Positions 1 to 7,228 of a stretch of 64,000 nt of DNA are shown here, piece after piece; within the stretch, counting starts at the first letter, position 1; the number at the start of each line of letters is the position of its first letter. The notes below the pieces were generated by a model. That model worked only from the letters and a program-made list of their open reading frames with translations. It did no database searches and had not been told where the DNA came from. A program made the position numbers and the translations under genes. This stretch comes from Rhabdothermincola sp036846205. Lineage in GTDB: Bacteria; Actinomycetota; Acidimicrobiia; Acidimicrobiales; Acidimicrobilacustridaceae. The DNA is taken from positions 1 to 64,000 of the forward strand of contig NZ_DAIUCK010000001.1 in assembly GCF_036846205.1 (NCBI RefSeq), in the 5' to 3' direction.

Positions 1-54
1 CTGCCCCCCTCGCCCGGCCGAGGCGAACGATCGCGACATGCCAAGATCGATGCC

Positions 55-897
55 GTGCCGGCCCCCCGAGCTACGATCCGCCGCCCGACCACGCTCGCCT
101 CCCTCATGGTGGGAGCGTGCGTGCTCCTCTCCATGAGCTGCGGCTCGCCGTCACCGTCGAGCTCGCCGGGGAGCTCGACCGTTCCGGACGGTCCGCCCGA
201 ACAGCTCACCGTCCGGGTGCAGCGGTCGTACCCGCATGACCCCCGAGCATTCACCCAGGGTCTCGAGCTGGCGGACGGGAGCTCGTACTTCGAGAGCACG
301 GGGCTGGAGGGCCGCTCGTCACTACGCCGGGTGCAGCTCGAATCCGGTGAGGTGCTCCAGCGGCGCGACCTGGACCGCTCGCAGTTCGCCGAGGGAGTCA
401 CCAGAGTAGGTGACCGCCTGGTCCAGCTCACCTGGCGGGACGGTGTGGCTCACGTCTACGACGCCGGCACCCTGGCACCGGTGGAGGACTTCGACTATGA
501 GGGTGAGGGGTGGGGCCTCTGCTACGACGGCCGACGCCTGGTGATGAGCGACGGCTCCGGCACCCTCGCCATCCGCGACCCGGGTAGCTTCGAACTGCTC
601 GACCGGGTGCGGGTCACCAACGACGGCAAGCCGGTCCAGAAGCTCAACGAGCTGGAGTGCGTCGACGGCACCGTCTACGCCAACGTCTTCCAGACCGACC
701 AGATCCTGCGGATCGACCTGGCCAGCGGCAGGGTCACCGGTGTGATCGACGCCTCCGGCCTGCTCACCCCCGAGGAGGCGCAGCAGGCCGACGTCCTCAA
801 CGGCATCGCCTTCGACCGGGAGCGCGGCGTGTTCCTCCTCACCGGCAAGCTCTGGCCGAAGGTCTTCGAGGTCACCTTCGAGCCGGCCGGCTCCTAG
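55..897 (+). CDS. Secreted glutaminyl-peptide cyclotransferase
   Basis: This 280-residue protein matches the bacterial and plant-type glutamine cyclotransferase family, which converts N-terminal Gln to pyroglutamate. The mature part opens with the family hallmark YPHDPRAFTQGLE and continues through the beta-propeller repeats (EGWGLCYDG, LNELECVDG, VFQTDQILRIDL, LNGIAFD, LTGKLWPKVFEV). Residues 1-29 look like an export signal: Arg at 5, 9 and 10, a hydrophobic run, then Cys22 (preceded by VGA) and Cys29. It is therefore probably a lipoprotein, although which Cys is modified is unclear. The GTG start at 55 is the only one that keeps the whole signal; nothing recognisable lies in bases 1-54. The stop is 10 nt before the next gene. 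Confidence 0.88.
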   Translation: MPAPRATIRRPTTLASLMVGACVLLSMSCGSPSPSSSPGSSTVPDGPPEQLTVRVQRSYPHDPRAFTQGLELADGSSYFESTGLEGRSSLRRVQLESGEVLQRRDLDRSQFAEGVTRVGDRLVQLTWRDGVAHVYDAGTLAPVEDFDYEGEGWGLCYDGRRLVMSDGSGTLAIRDPGSFELLDRVRVTNDGKPVQKLNELECVDGTVYANVFQTDQILRIDLASGRVTGVIDASGLLTPEEAQQADVLNGIAFDRERGVFLLTGKLWPKVFEVTFEPAGS

Positions 898-900
898 CCT
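895..900 (+). promoter_or_regulatory. Possible -10 box of a leaderless transcript
   Basis: TAGCCT overlaps the stop codon of the cyclotransferase and lies 7 nt before the ATG of the acyl-CoA dehydrogenase. The spacing would place transcription initiation at or next to the start codon, as at other sites in this window. No clear -35 box is visible, so this rests on spacing and recurrence only. Confidence 0.3.
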
Positions 901-907
901 TCGGTCG

Positions 908-2056
908 ATGCGCCGCGCCCTCTTCACCGACGAGCACGACCTGTTCCGCCGATCCTTCCGATCCTTCGTCGAGAACGAGATCGTCCCGCACCACCTCACC
1001 TGGGAACAGGAGGGCATCGTGCCCCGAGAGCTGTTCCTCGCCGCCGGGGAGGCGGGCTTCCTGTGCATGGCCGCACCCGAGGAGTACGGCGGCGGCGGCG
1101 TCGACGACTTCCGCTACAACCTCATCATCGCCGAGGAGATCCAGCGCGCCGGCGTCGCCGGCAGCGGTCTCGGCATCACCTTGCACAACGACATCTGCCT
1201 GCCCTACTTCCTCTCGCTGACGACGGCCGAGCAGAAGGCCCGGTGGCTGCCCGGGATGTGCTCGGGGGCGTTGATCACCGCCATCGCCATGACGGAGCCC
1301 ACCATCGGCTCGGACCTGGCGTCGATGCGAACCTCGGCCGTGCGCGACGGCGACCACTACGTGGTGAACGGGTCGAAGACCTTCATCACCAACGGCATCA
1401 ACGCCGACCTGGTGATCACCGCGGTCAAGACCGACCCCTCCCAGCGGCACAAGGGGATGAGCCTGCTGGTGATCGAGCGCGGGATGGCCGGCTTCGAACG
1501 GGGCCGCAACCTCGACAAGGTGGGCCTCCACGCCCAGGACACCGCCGAGCTGTTCTTCACCGATGTGGAGGTCCCGGCCGGCAACCTGCTCGGCCAGGAG
1601 GGTGCGGGCTTCCTCCACCTGGTTGACAACCTGCCTCAGGAACGTCTGTCGATCGCTATGTCGGCGGTGGCCGCGGCAGCGCAGGCACTGGCCTGGACCC
1701 TCGACTACGTACGGGAGCGCGAAGCGTTCGGCCAGCCGATCGGGTCGTTCCAGAACAGCCGTTTCCGCCTGGCCGAGATGAAGACCGAGATCGACATCGC
1801 CCAGGTGTTCGTCGACCGTTGCGTGGAGGCCCTCGACGCCGGCGAGCTGACCGCTGAGGAGGCGGCCGAGGCCAAGTGGTGGTGCACGGAGCTGCAGAAG
1901 CGGGTCGTGGACACCTGCGTGCAACTCTACGGCGGCTACGGCTACATGCTCGAGTACCCCATCGCGCGCGCCTACGTCGATGCCCGGATCCAGACGATCT
2001 ACGGCGGCACCACCGAGATCATGAAGGAGATCGTCGGGCGCTCCCTCGGCCTCTGA
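908..2056 (+). CDS. Acyl-CoA dehydrogenase (LCAD/IVD-like)
   Basis: A full-length 382-residue FAD-dependent acyl-CoA dehydrogenase catalysing alpha,beta-desaturation of an acyl-CoA in beta-oxidation or branched amino-acid catabolism. Visible family signatures are the FAD/substrate loop AMTEPTIGSDLASM, the SKTFITNG segment, the REAFGQPIGSFQ segment and the C-terminal IYGGTTEIMKEIVG. The residue before GGT, which is the catalytic Glu in MCAD-type enzymes, is not Glu here. Instead Glu245 sits in a PQERL motif, where LCAD and isovaleryl-CoA dehydrogenase carry their base, so the enzyme is more like those subfamilies. Substrate cannot be told from sequence. There is no strong ribosome-binding site; a TANNNT box 7 nt upstream suggests a leaderless start. 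Confidence 0.9.
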   Translation: MRRALFTDEHDLFRRSFRSFVENEIVPHHLTWEQEGIVPRELFLAAGEAGFLCMAAPEEYGGGGVDDFRYNLIIAEEIQRAGVAGSGLGITLHNDICLPYFLSLTTAEQKARWLPGMCSGALITAIAMTEPTIGSDLASMRTSAVRDGDHYVVNGSKTFITNGINADLVITAVKTDPSQRHKGMSLLVIERGMAGFERGRNLDKVGLHAQDTAELFFTDVEVPAGNLLGQEGAGFLHLVDNLPQERLSIAMSAVAAAAQALAWTLDYVREREAFGQPIGSFQNSRFRLAEMKTEIDIAQVFVDRCVEALDAGELTAEEAAEAKWWCTELQKRVVDTCVQLYGGYGYMLEYPIARAYVDARIQTIYGGTTEIMKEIVGRSLGL

Positions 2057-2082
2057 GGGCACCCGCGGTTCCGGCGCAGCAC

Positions 2083-2088
2083 TACGCT
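2083..2088 (+). promoter_or_regulatory. Possible -10 box, leaderless start of the EPS locus
   Basis: TACGCT lies 6 nt before the GTG start at 2095. The same hexamer precedes the Wzz/kinase gene at 15830. It would drive the first forward-strand EPS block from a leaderless GTG. No convincing -35 box is seen. Confidence 0.4.
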
Positions 2089-2094
2089 GCCGCC

Positions 2095-3162
2095 GTGGTC
2101 CCCGCGGTGCTCACGCTCGCCCTCACGATCGGGCTCACCCCCCTGGCGATCGTGCTGCTGCGCCGGATCGAGGCCTACGACGTGCCCAGCGAACGGTCCT
2201 CCCACGTCGATCGAACCCTGCGAGGAGGGGGCGTCGCGGTGGCGATCGCCGCGGTCGCCGGCTTGGTCATCGGCAACAGCGGTGACGCCGGGTCGCTGAC
2301 GACGATGCTGGTCGCGGTGTCGATCCTGGCCGTCGTGGGGCTGATCGACGACCTGCGAACCCTCGAGGTCTTCCCGCGACTGGGCGCGCAGCTGATCGGC
2401 GCCGCGCTCTGCCTTCCCTGGTTCTTGAACAACGTCTCGCTGCCGTGGGGCCTGCGGATGGTGCTCGCCGTCGGGACGGTGGTGTGGATGATGGGCTACG
2501 TCAACGCCTTCAACTTCATGGACGGGATCAACGGCATCTCGGGGCTGGCCGCCCTCGTCACCGGATCGACCTTCGTCGCCGTGGGCCTGATCGAAGACCT
2601 CCCCCTGGTGAGCCTGGCCGGGGGGGTCCTCGCTGCGGCCGGGCTCGGCTTCCTGCCCTACAACTTCCCCCGGGCGCGGGTGTTCCTCGGCGATGTGGGC
2701 AGCTACTTCCTCGGTGGCTGGATCGCCTTCGTGGTGCTGATGATGCTCGTGAGCGACGTGCCCGCCGAAGCTGCGTTCGGCCCGCTGGTGATCTACCTGG
2801 CGGACACCACCTTCACCCTCGGATCGCGCATCGCCCGGCGCGAACGCTGGTGGGAATCGCACCACGAGCACGTCTACCAGCGCTTGATCGAGCGAGGCTG
2901 GAGCCATATGCGCACCGCCTCGCTGGTCACGGCCGCCTCCGCGACCTGCGCGGCGCTGGGACTGGTGAGCCTCGGGCCCTCGTTGCTGGCCCGCGCGGTG
3001 GCCGACGCGACCATGGGCGCCGTCATGCTGGGGTACCTCGCGCTTCCCGCGCTGCTGGCGCGACGCGCGCCCGGCGAGCAACCCGCGTTGGGTTCCACCC
3101 GAGCCGTCCCCCACCGACCCACCCCGATCGAAGTCGACCTCCACGACCGCGCCATCAGCTAG
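2095..3162 (+). CDS. Polyprenyl-phosphate sugar-phosphate transferase (WecA/MraY family)
   Basis: A 355-residue polytopic membrane protein of the glycosyltransferase family 4 superfamily (WecA, TagO, MraY), which moves a sugar-1-phosphate from a UDP-sugar to undecaprenyl phosphate and so starts repeat-unit synthesis. Family motifs are present: GLIDDLRT, the catalytic segment NAFNFMDGINGISG, FLGDVGSYFLGG and the cytoplasmic HHEHVYQ histidine motif. About ten hydrophobic segments can be counted. The longer frame extends upstream into the dehydrogenase gene, but the GTG at 2095 gives the expected N-terminal membrane segment and has a -10-like box just upstream. It is followed after 3 nt by a glycosyltransferase gene, consistent with an operon. 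The sugar (GlcNAc, GalNAc or another) cannot be read from the sequence. Confidence 0.9.
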   Translation: MVPAVLTLALTIGLTPLAIVLLRRIEAYDVPSERSSHVDRTLRGGGVAVAIAAVAGLVIGNSGDAGSLTTMLVAVSILAVVGLIDDLRTLEVFPRLGAQLIGAALCLPWFLNNVSLPWGLRMVLAVGTVVWMMGYVNAFNFMDGINGISGLAALVTGSTFVAVGLIEDLPLVSLAGGVLAAAGLGFLPYNFPRARVFLGDVGSYFLGGWIAFVVLMMLVSDVPAEAAFGPLVIYLADTTFTLGSRIARRERWWESHHEHVYQRLIERGWSHMRTASLVTAASATCAALGLVSLGPSLLARAVADATMGAVMLGYLALPALLARRAPGEQPALGSTRAVPHRPTPIEVDLHDRAIS

Positions 3163-3165
3163 CTC

Positions 3166-4431
3166 GTGCGCCTCCTGCTCGTCAGCCACTACTTCCCACC
3201 AGAGATCGGCGCACCGCAGGCCAGACTCAGCGGGCTCGCCCGCCACTGGGCGGCAGCCGGCGACGAGGTGTGCGTCCTCACCGGGATGCCGAACCACCCC
3301 ACCGGGGTCGTCCCCCCGCGCTACCGCCACCGCCTCCGGGTGATCGAACGGCGAGACGGCTACCGCGTGGTACGCAGCTGGCTCTACGCCACCCCCAACG
3401 AAGGCGTTCTGCGCAAGACCATCGGCCACCTCAGCTTCATGGCGAGCTCGGTCCTGCTGGGCTGGCGGGTGACGGGACCGGCCGACGTGGTCCTCGTGTC
3501 GTCACCGACGTTCTTCTCGATCTTCGCCGCCTGGCTGCTCGCCCGGATCAAGCGGGCCGCGTTCGTGGTCGAGGTGCGAGACCTGTGGCCTGCGATCTTC
3601 GTGGAGCTGGGGGTGCTCACCAACCCGACCCTCATTCGCCTGCTCGAGCGCGCCGAGCTGGCGGCCTATCGCGCCGCGGCCGCGGTGGTGGTGGTGAGCG
3701 AAGGCTTCCGGGAGGACCTGGTGCGACGAGGGGTCTCCCCGTCGAAGGTGCACGTGATCCGCAACGGTGTTGACCTCGGTGAGTTCCGGCCCCGCGACCC
3801 GGCCGACCCTACCCCCGGCACCATGGGGATCCGCAGTCGATGGGGCGCCGCGCCGGATGACGTGGTGGTGCTCTACGCCGGCGCGCACGGTCTGTCACAC
3901 GGCCTGACCACCCTCGCGGAGGCGGCCGCGCTCGTACGCGACGCTCCCCTCCGTTTCGTCTGTGTCGGCGAGGGCGCGGCCAAGCGCGAGCTGCGAGCGC
4001 GAGTCGACGAGCTCCGCCTCAACTCGTTCCTGCTCGCACCGGGCGTGCCTCACGAGCAGGTGCCGGATCTACTCGCCGCCGCCGACATCTGCGTCGTCCC
4101 GCTGCGCGATGTGCCGCTGTTCGCCTCGTTCATCCCCTCGAAGATCTTCGAGTACCTCGCCGCGGGCAAGGCGGTGGTCGGAGCGGTCCGAGGCGAGGCT
4201 CGCGAGATCCTCTGCGCCGCAGGTGCCGTGGTGGTGGATCCCGATGATCCTGCAGCGCTCGCCCAGGCGCTGCGCGACCTCGGGTCCGATCCCCAGCGCC
4301 GAGCCGCCATGGGTCGGCAGGGCCGCGACTACGTCGAGAGGAACTTCGACCGGCGGCAGCTTGCCCAGCGCTACCGCGACATCCTGCTCTCGCTCACCCA
4401 CCCTACGGTCGGCGCACCACCTGCCGGGTAA
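3166..4431 (+). CDS. Glycosyltransferase family 4 (WbuB-like)
   Basis: A 421-residue GT-B glycosyltransferase. The N-terminal donor-side half starts SHYFPPEIGAPQARL, which resembles WbuB-type transferases that add a fucosamine-like sugar to a lipid-linked acceptor. The C-terminal half has VIRNGVDLGEF and the nucleotide-sugar region PSKIFEYLAAGKAVVG with its conserved Glu. It starts with GTG 3 nt after the polyprenyl-phosphate transferase, so it is probably translated from the same message and adds the second or a later sugar. The precise sugar is unknown. Confidence 0.87.
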   Translation: MRLLLVSHYFPPEIGAPQARLSGLARHWAAAGDEVCVLTGMPNHPTGVVPPRYRHRLRVIERRDGYRVVRSWLYATPNEGVLRKTIGHLSFMASSVLLGWRVTGPADVVLVSSPTFFSIFAAWLLARIKRAAFVVEVRDLWPAIFVELGVLTNPTLIRLLERAELAAYRAAAAVVVVSEGFREDLVRRGVSPSKVHVIRNGVDLGEFRPRDPADPTPGTMGIRSRWGAAPDDVVVLYAGAHGLSHGLTTLAEAAALVRDAPLRFVCVGEGAAKRELRARVDELRLNSFLLAPGVPHEQVPDLLAAADICVVPLRDVPLFASFIPSKIFEYLAAGKAVVGAVRGEAREILCAAGAVVVDPDDPAALAQALRDLGSDPQRRAAMGRQGRDYVERNFDRRQLAQRYRDILLSLTHPTVGAPPAG

Positions 4432-4445
4432 CGTCTGCCCGCCCT

Positions 4446-5336
4446 ATGCAGATCTTCGTGACGGGTGGCTCCGGCTTCCTCGGGCGCCGTGTGATCCCCC
4501 TCCTCGTGGCTGGCGGGCACGAGGTGTGGGCACTGGCCCGCAGCCGCGAGGCGGCACGCGCCGTTGCCGCGCTCGGTGCCATCGCGATCGACGGCGACCT
4601 CGACCGGCCGGCAAGCGTCGACGAGGCGCTTCGGAGCACACCGGCCGACGTACTCGTCAGCCTGGCCTCGCTCGGGTTCGGGCACGCGCCCACCGTCGTC
4701 GCCGCGGCCGAGGACGCCGGGATGCACCGGGCGTTGTTCGTTTCCACCACCTCCATCTTCACCCGCCTGCCGGCCCGGTCCCGCCAGGTCCGGGTGGAAG
4801 CAGAGCGGGTGATCCAGGCCAGCTCGCTGGCCTGGACCATCCTGCGGCCCACGATGATCTACGGCGGCCTGGACGATCGGAACATGGCCCGCCTGCTGCG
4901 GCTGGCGAGACGCTCGCCGGTGGTGGTGGTGCCGGGACACGGCCGAGCCCTCCAGCAGCCGGTGCACGTCGAGGACCTCGCGGCAGCGATCGTCACCGCG
5001 CTGGGTCGCCCGGGGGCCATCGGCAAGATCTACGACCTCGCCGGGCCGGCACCGCTGACCCTGCGGGAGGTGATCGAGCAGGCGTACCGGGCCGCCGGCC
5101 GCCGGCCGCGGGTGCTCCCCGTCCCCCTCGCGCCCGCGGTCGCCGCCCTGCGCTTGTACGAGCGCCTCACTCCCCGCCCGCGGCTGCGGGCTGAGCAGCT
5201 CGAGCGCATCGAGGAGGACAAGGCGTTCGACATCAGCGCCGCTCGCCGCGACCTCGGCTTCGACCCCCGACCGTTCGATACGGGCATCAGCGAAGAAGCG
5301 ATGCTCCTCGCAGCCGCCGGCCGGTCACGTCCCTGA
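4446..5336 (+). CDS. Atypical SDR, NAD-dependent epimerase/dehydratase-like
   Basis: A 296-residue Rossmann protein with the N-terminal nucleotide motif TGGSGFLG and the ILRPTMIYG segment of extended and atypical SDRs. The Tyr-x-x-x-Lys catalytic pair that should follow the STTS segment near residue 100 is absent (the region reads STTSIFTRLPAR), as in NDUFA9-like atypical SDRs. It may therefore bind NAD(P) without being a classical sugar epimerase. Its position between two EPS genes, with its TGA sharing one base with the next ATG (5336), points to a role in making or modifying the repeat unit. A TAACGT box 11 nt before the ATG could add an internal leaderless promoter. Confidence 0.75.
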   Translation: MQIFVTGGSGFLGRRVIPLLVAGGHEVWALARSREAARAVAALGAIAIDGDLDRPASVDEALRSTPADVLVSLASLGFGHAPTVVAAAEDAGMHRALFVSTTSIFTRLPARSRQVRVEAERVIQASSLAWTILRPTMIYGGLDDRNMARLLRLARRSPVVVVPGHGRALQQPVHVEDLAAAIVTALGRPGAIGKIYDLAGPAPLTLREVIEQAYRAAGRRPRVLPVPLAPAVAALRLYERLTPRPRLRAEQLERIEEDKAFDISAARRDLGFDPRPFDTGISEEAMLLAAAGRSRP

Positions 5337-7228
5337 TGTGCGGGTGGGTCGGGGTGTTCGGAGGTCCGGTCCATCCAGCCGACCTGGCGCGCGCCGGTGC
5401 GTCGCTCGCCACCAGAGGCCCCGACGGGTCCGGTGAGCGGGTCTTCGAGCACGGCGGCTTGCGGGGCGGGGTGGCCCATCGGCGGCTGGCTGTCCTCGAT
5501 CCGAGCGAGGCTGGCGGCCAGCCCATGGTCGACGAGGAACAAGGGGTGTCGCTCGTCTACAACGGGGAGCTCTACAACGCGCCCGCGCTCCGGCGTGAGC
5601 TGGAAGCGCGAGGGGCGCGGTTCCGCTCCCACTCGGACACCGAGGTTCTGCTCCGGGGCTGGCTCGAGTGGGGCGACGCGGTGCTCGACCGCATCGAGGG
5701 GATCTTCGCCTTCGCCCTGGCGGACGAGCGCCGCGGCCGGGTCCTGCTGGCCCGGGACCGCACCGGGGTGAAGCCGCTCTACTGGGCGCTACAGAACGGC
5801 GAGCTGATCGCCGGCTCCGCACCGCGGGCCCTTCTCGCTCTCCGTCCCGGACTCGGGGCCACCCTCGACCACGTCGCTCTGGCCCAGTTCCTCACCCTTC
5901 TGTGGATCCCCCATCCGCGCACGCCGTGGGCGGCGATCCGCAAGCTCGAGCCGGGGCACGCCCTCGTCTTCCGAGACGGCCAGCTCACCGATCGTCCCTA
6001 CTGGACGATGCCCGTGCCGAGTGAGGGGCCACTCGAGGTGGCCCACTTACGGCGGGCCTTGCGCGAGGTCACCGTGCGGCAGCTGCTCGCCGACGTCGCC
6101 GTCGGGGTGCTGTTCTCGGGTGGTCTCGATTCGACCCTCCTGGTCCGGCTCGTGCTCGAGCACCGGGGCGGGCCGCTCATCGGGCTCACCGCCGGGTATG
6201 ACACGGCCAGCCAGCGGCTCGAGACCGTGCCCGACGACCTGGTCTTCGCCCGCCAGGTGGCACGAGCGGATCCCGGACTCGAACTGCGCGAAGTGGGGAT
6301 CGACGGCAAGGCGTCGACCGCGCTCAGGACCCTCGAACAGCTCGCCCACCACTTCGACGACCCTGTGGCTGACCCCGCTGCACTCACCCTGTGGCAGCTG
6401 TGCCGGGCGAGCCCCGACAAAGTGCTGCTGAGCGGGGTCGGCGGCGAAGAGCTCTTCGCCGGGTATCCGCGTCACACGGCGCTACGTCACACCCGACGAT
6501 TCGCATCCCTTCCCCCACCGGCCCGCCGGGCTCTCGCTGTTGGTGCCCGCTCGCTCGCCGGCGGGCGGGCCGGCCCGCTCCACGGCGCCCGCCGCAACCT
6601 CCAGAAGCTGGCCCGAGGGTGCGGCAGCAGCGCCCCGCCCCACTACTGGCGGATGATGAGCCAGCTCACCGATCGCGAGCTGGCAGCCCTGGTCCCCACA
6701 TCCGCGGGTCAGGCCATGGCGGAGCTCGACGACCTCAGCCCCCGCCTGGATCGGGTGGAGCTGGCTGAGGCCCTGCATTTCGATCGCACGCAGTTCCTCC
6801 CGAACCTCAACCTGGCTTACGTCGACAAGGCGGCCATGGCCACCGGAGTCGAGGTGCGAGTCCCACTCCTGGACGAGCAGCTGGTCACCCTGGTGGCGCC
6901 GGCGGACCCGACGGTGTTGGTCGGCGGAGGCACCGGCAAGCGCCCTCTCCGCGAGGCCGCTCGGGGGATGGTGCCCGACGCGGTCATCGACCGCCCGAAG
7001 ACCGGCTTCGGCGGTCCGGTCCGTCGCTGGTTCCGAGGCCCGTCTCGGGCCGTGTTGGCGGAGCGGGTGGAGGCGGCGGCCGACACCGGTCTGGTGGCCA
7101 GGCAGGCGGCTCGGCGGATCTACGCTGATGCCGCGACCGGGCGCCAAGACCTCGCCCTGGCCGCGTGGGCGCTGGTCTGCTTCAGTGCCTGGTTCGACGC
7201 GTACGGCCGCCGTGGGGAGCGTGGATGA
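5336..7228 (+). CDS. asnB: Glutamine-dependent asparagine synthase-like amidotransferase (1)
   Basis: A 630-residue class II glutamine amidotransferase fused to an asparagine-synthase ATP-pyrophosphatase. Cys2 after Met removal (MCGWVG) is the glutaminase nucleophile; RGPD and YNGELYN line the glutamine site. The synthase half has the PP-loop LFSGGLDST and SGVGGEELFAGYPRH. Members of this family inside polysaccharide clusters probably amidate a sugar carboxylate or other non-Asp substrate, although the product is not established by sequence. It overlaps the preceding SDR by 1 nt and the next gene by 4 nt (ATGA), so translation is probably coupled. A second paralogue lies at 12889-14694 on the other strand. 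Confidence 0.87.
   Translation: MCGWVGVFGGPVHPADLARAGASLATRGPDGSGERVFEHGGLRGGVAHRRLAVLDPSEAGGQPMVDEEQGVSLVYNGELYNAPALRRELEARGARFRSHSDTEVLLRGWLEWGDAVLDRIEGIFAFALADERRGRVLLARDRTGVKPLYWALQNGELIAGSAPRALLALRPGLGATLDHVALAQFLTLLWIPHPRTPWAAIRKLEPGHALVFRDGQLTDRPYWTMPVPSEGPLEVAHLRRALREVTVRQLLADVAVGVLFSGGLDSTLLVRLVLEHRGGPLIGLTAGYDTASQRLETVPDDLVFARQVARADPGLELREVGIDGKASTALRTLEQLAHHFDDPVADPAALTLWQLCRASPDKVLLSGVGGEELFAGYPRHTALRHTRRFASLPPPARRALAVGARSLAGGRAGPLHGARRNLQKLARGCGSSAPPHYWRMMSQLTDRELAALVPTSAGQAMAELDDLSPRLDRVELAEALHFDRTQFLPNLNLAYVDKAAMATGVEVRVPLLDEQLVTLVAPADPTVLVGGGTGKRPLREAARGMVPDAVIDRPKTGFGGPVRRWFRGPSRAVLAERVEAAADTGLVARQAARRIYADAATGRQDLALAAWALVCFSAWFDAYGRRGERG

Noticed and set aside
1876..2094. N-terminal extension of the polyprenyl-phosphate transferase into the dehydrogenase gene
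   Set aside because: The extension is Arg-rich shadow of the dehydrogenase; GTG 2095 gives the normal N-terminal helix.
4426..4431. GGGTAA before the SDR gene at 4446
   Set aside because: It overlaps the previous stop codon and no -35 partner is present; the operon context makes a stress promoter unlikely.
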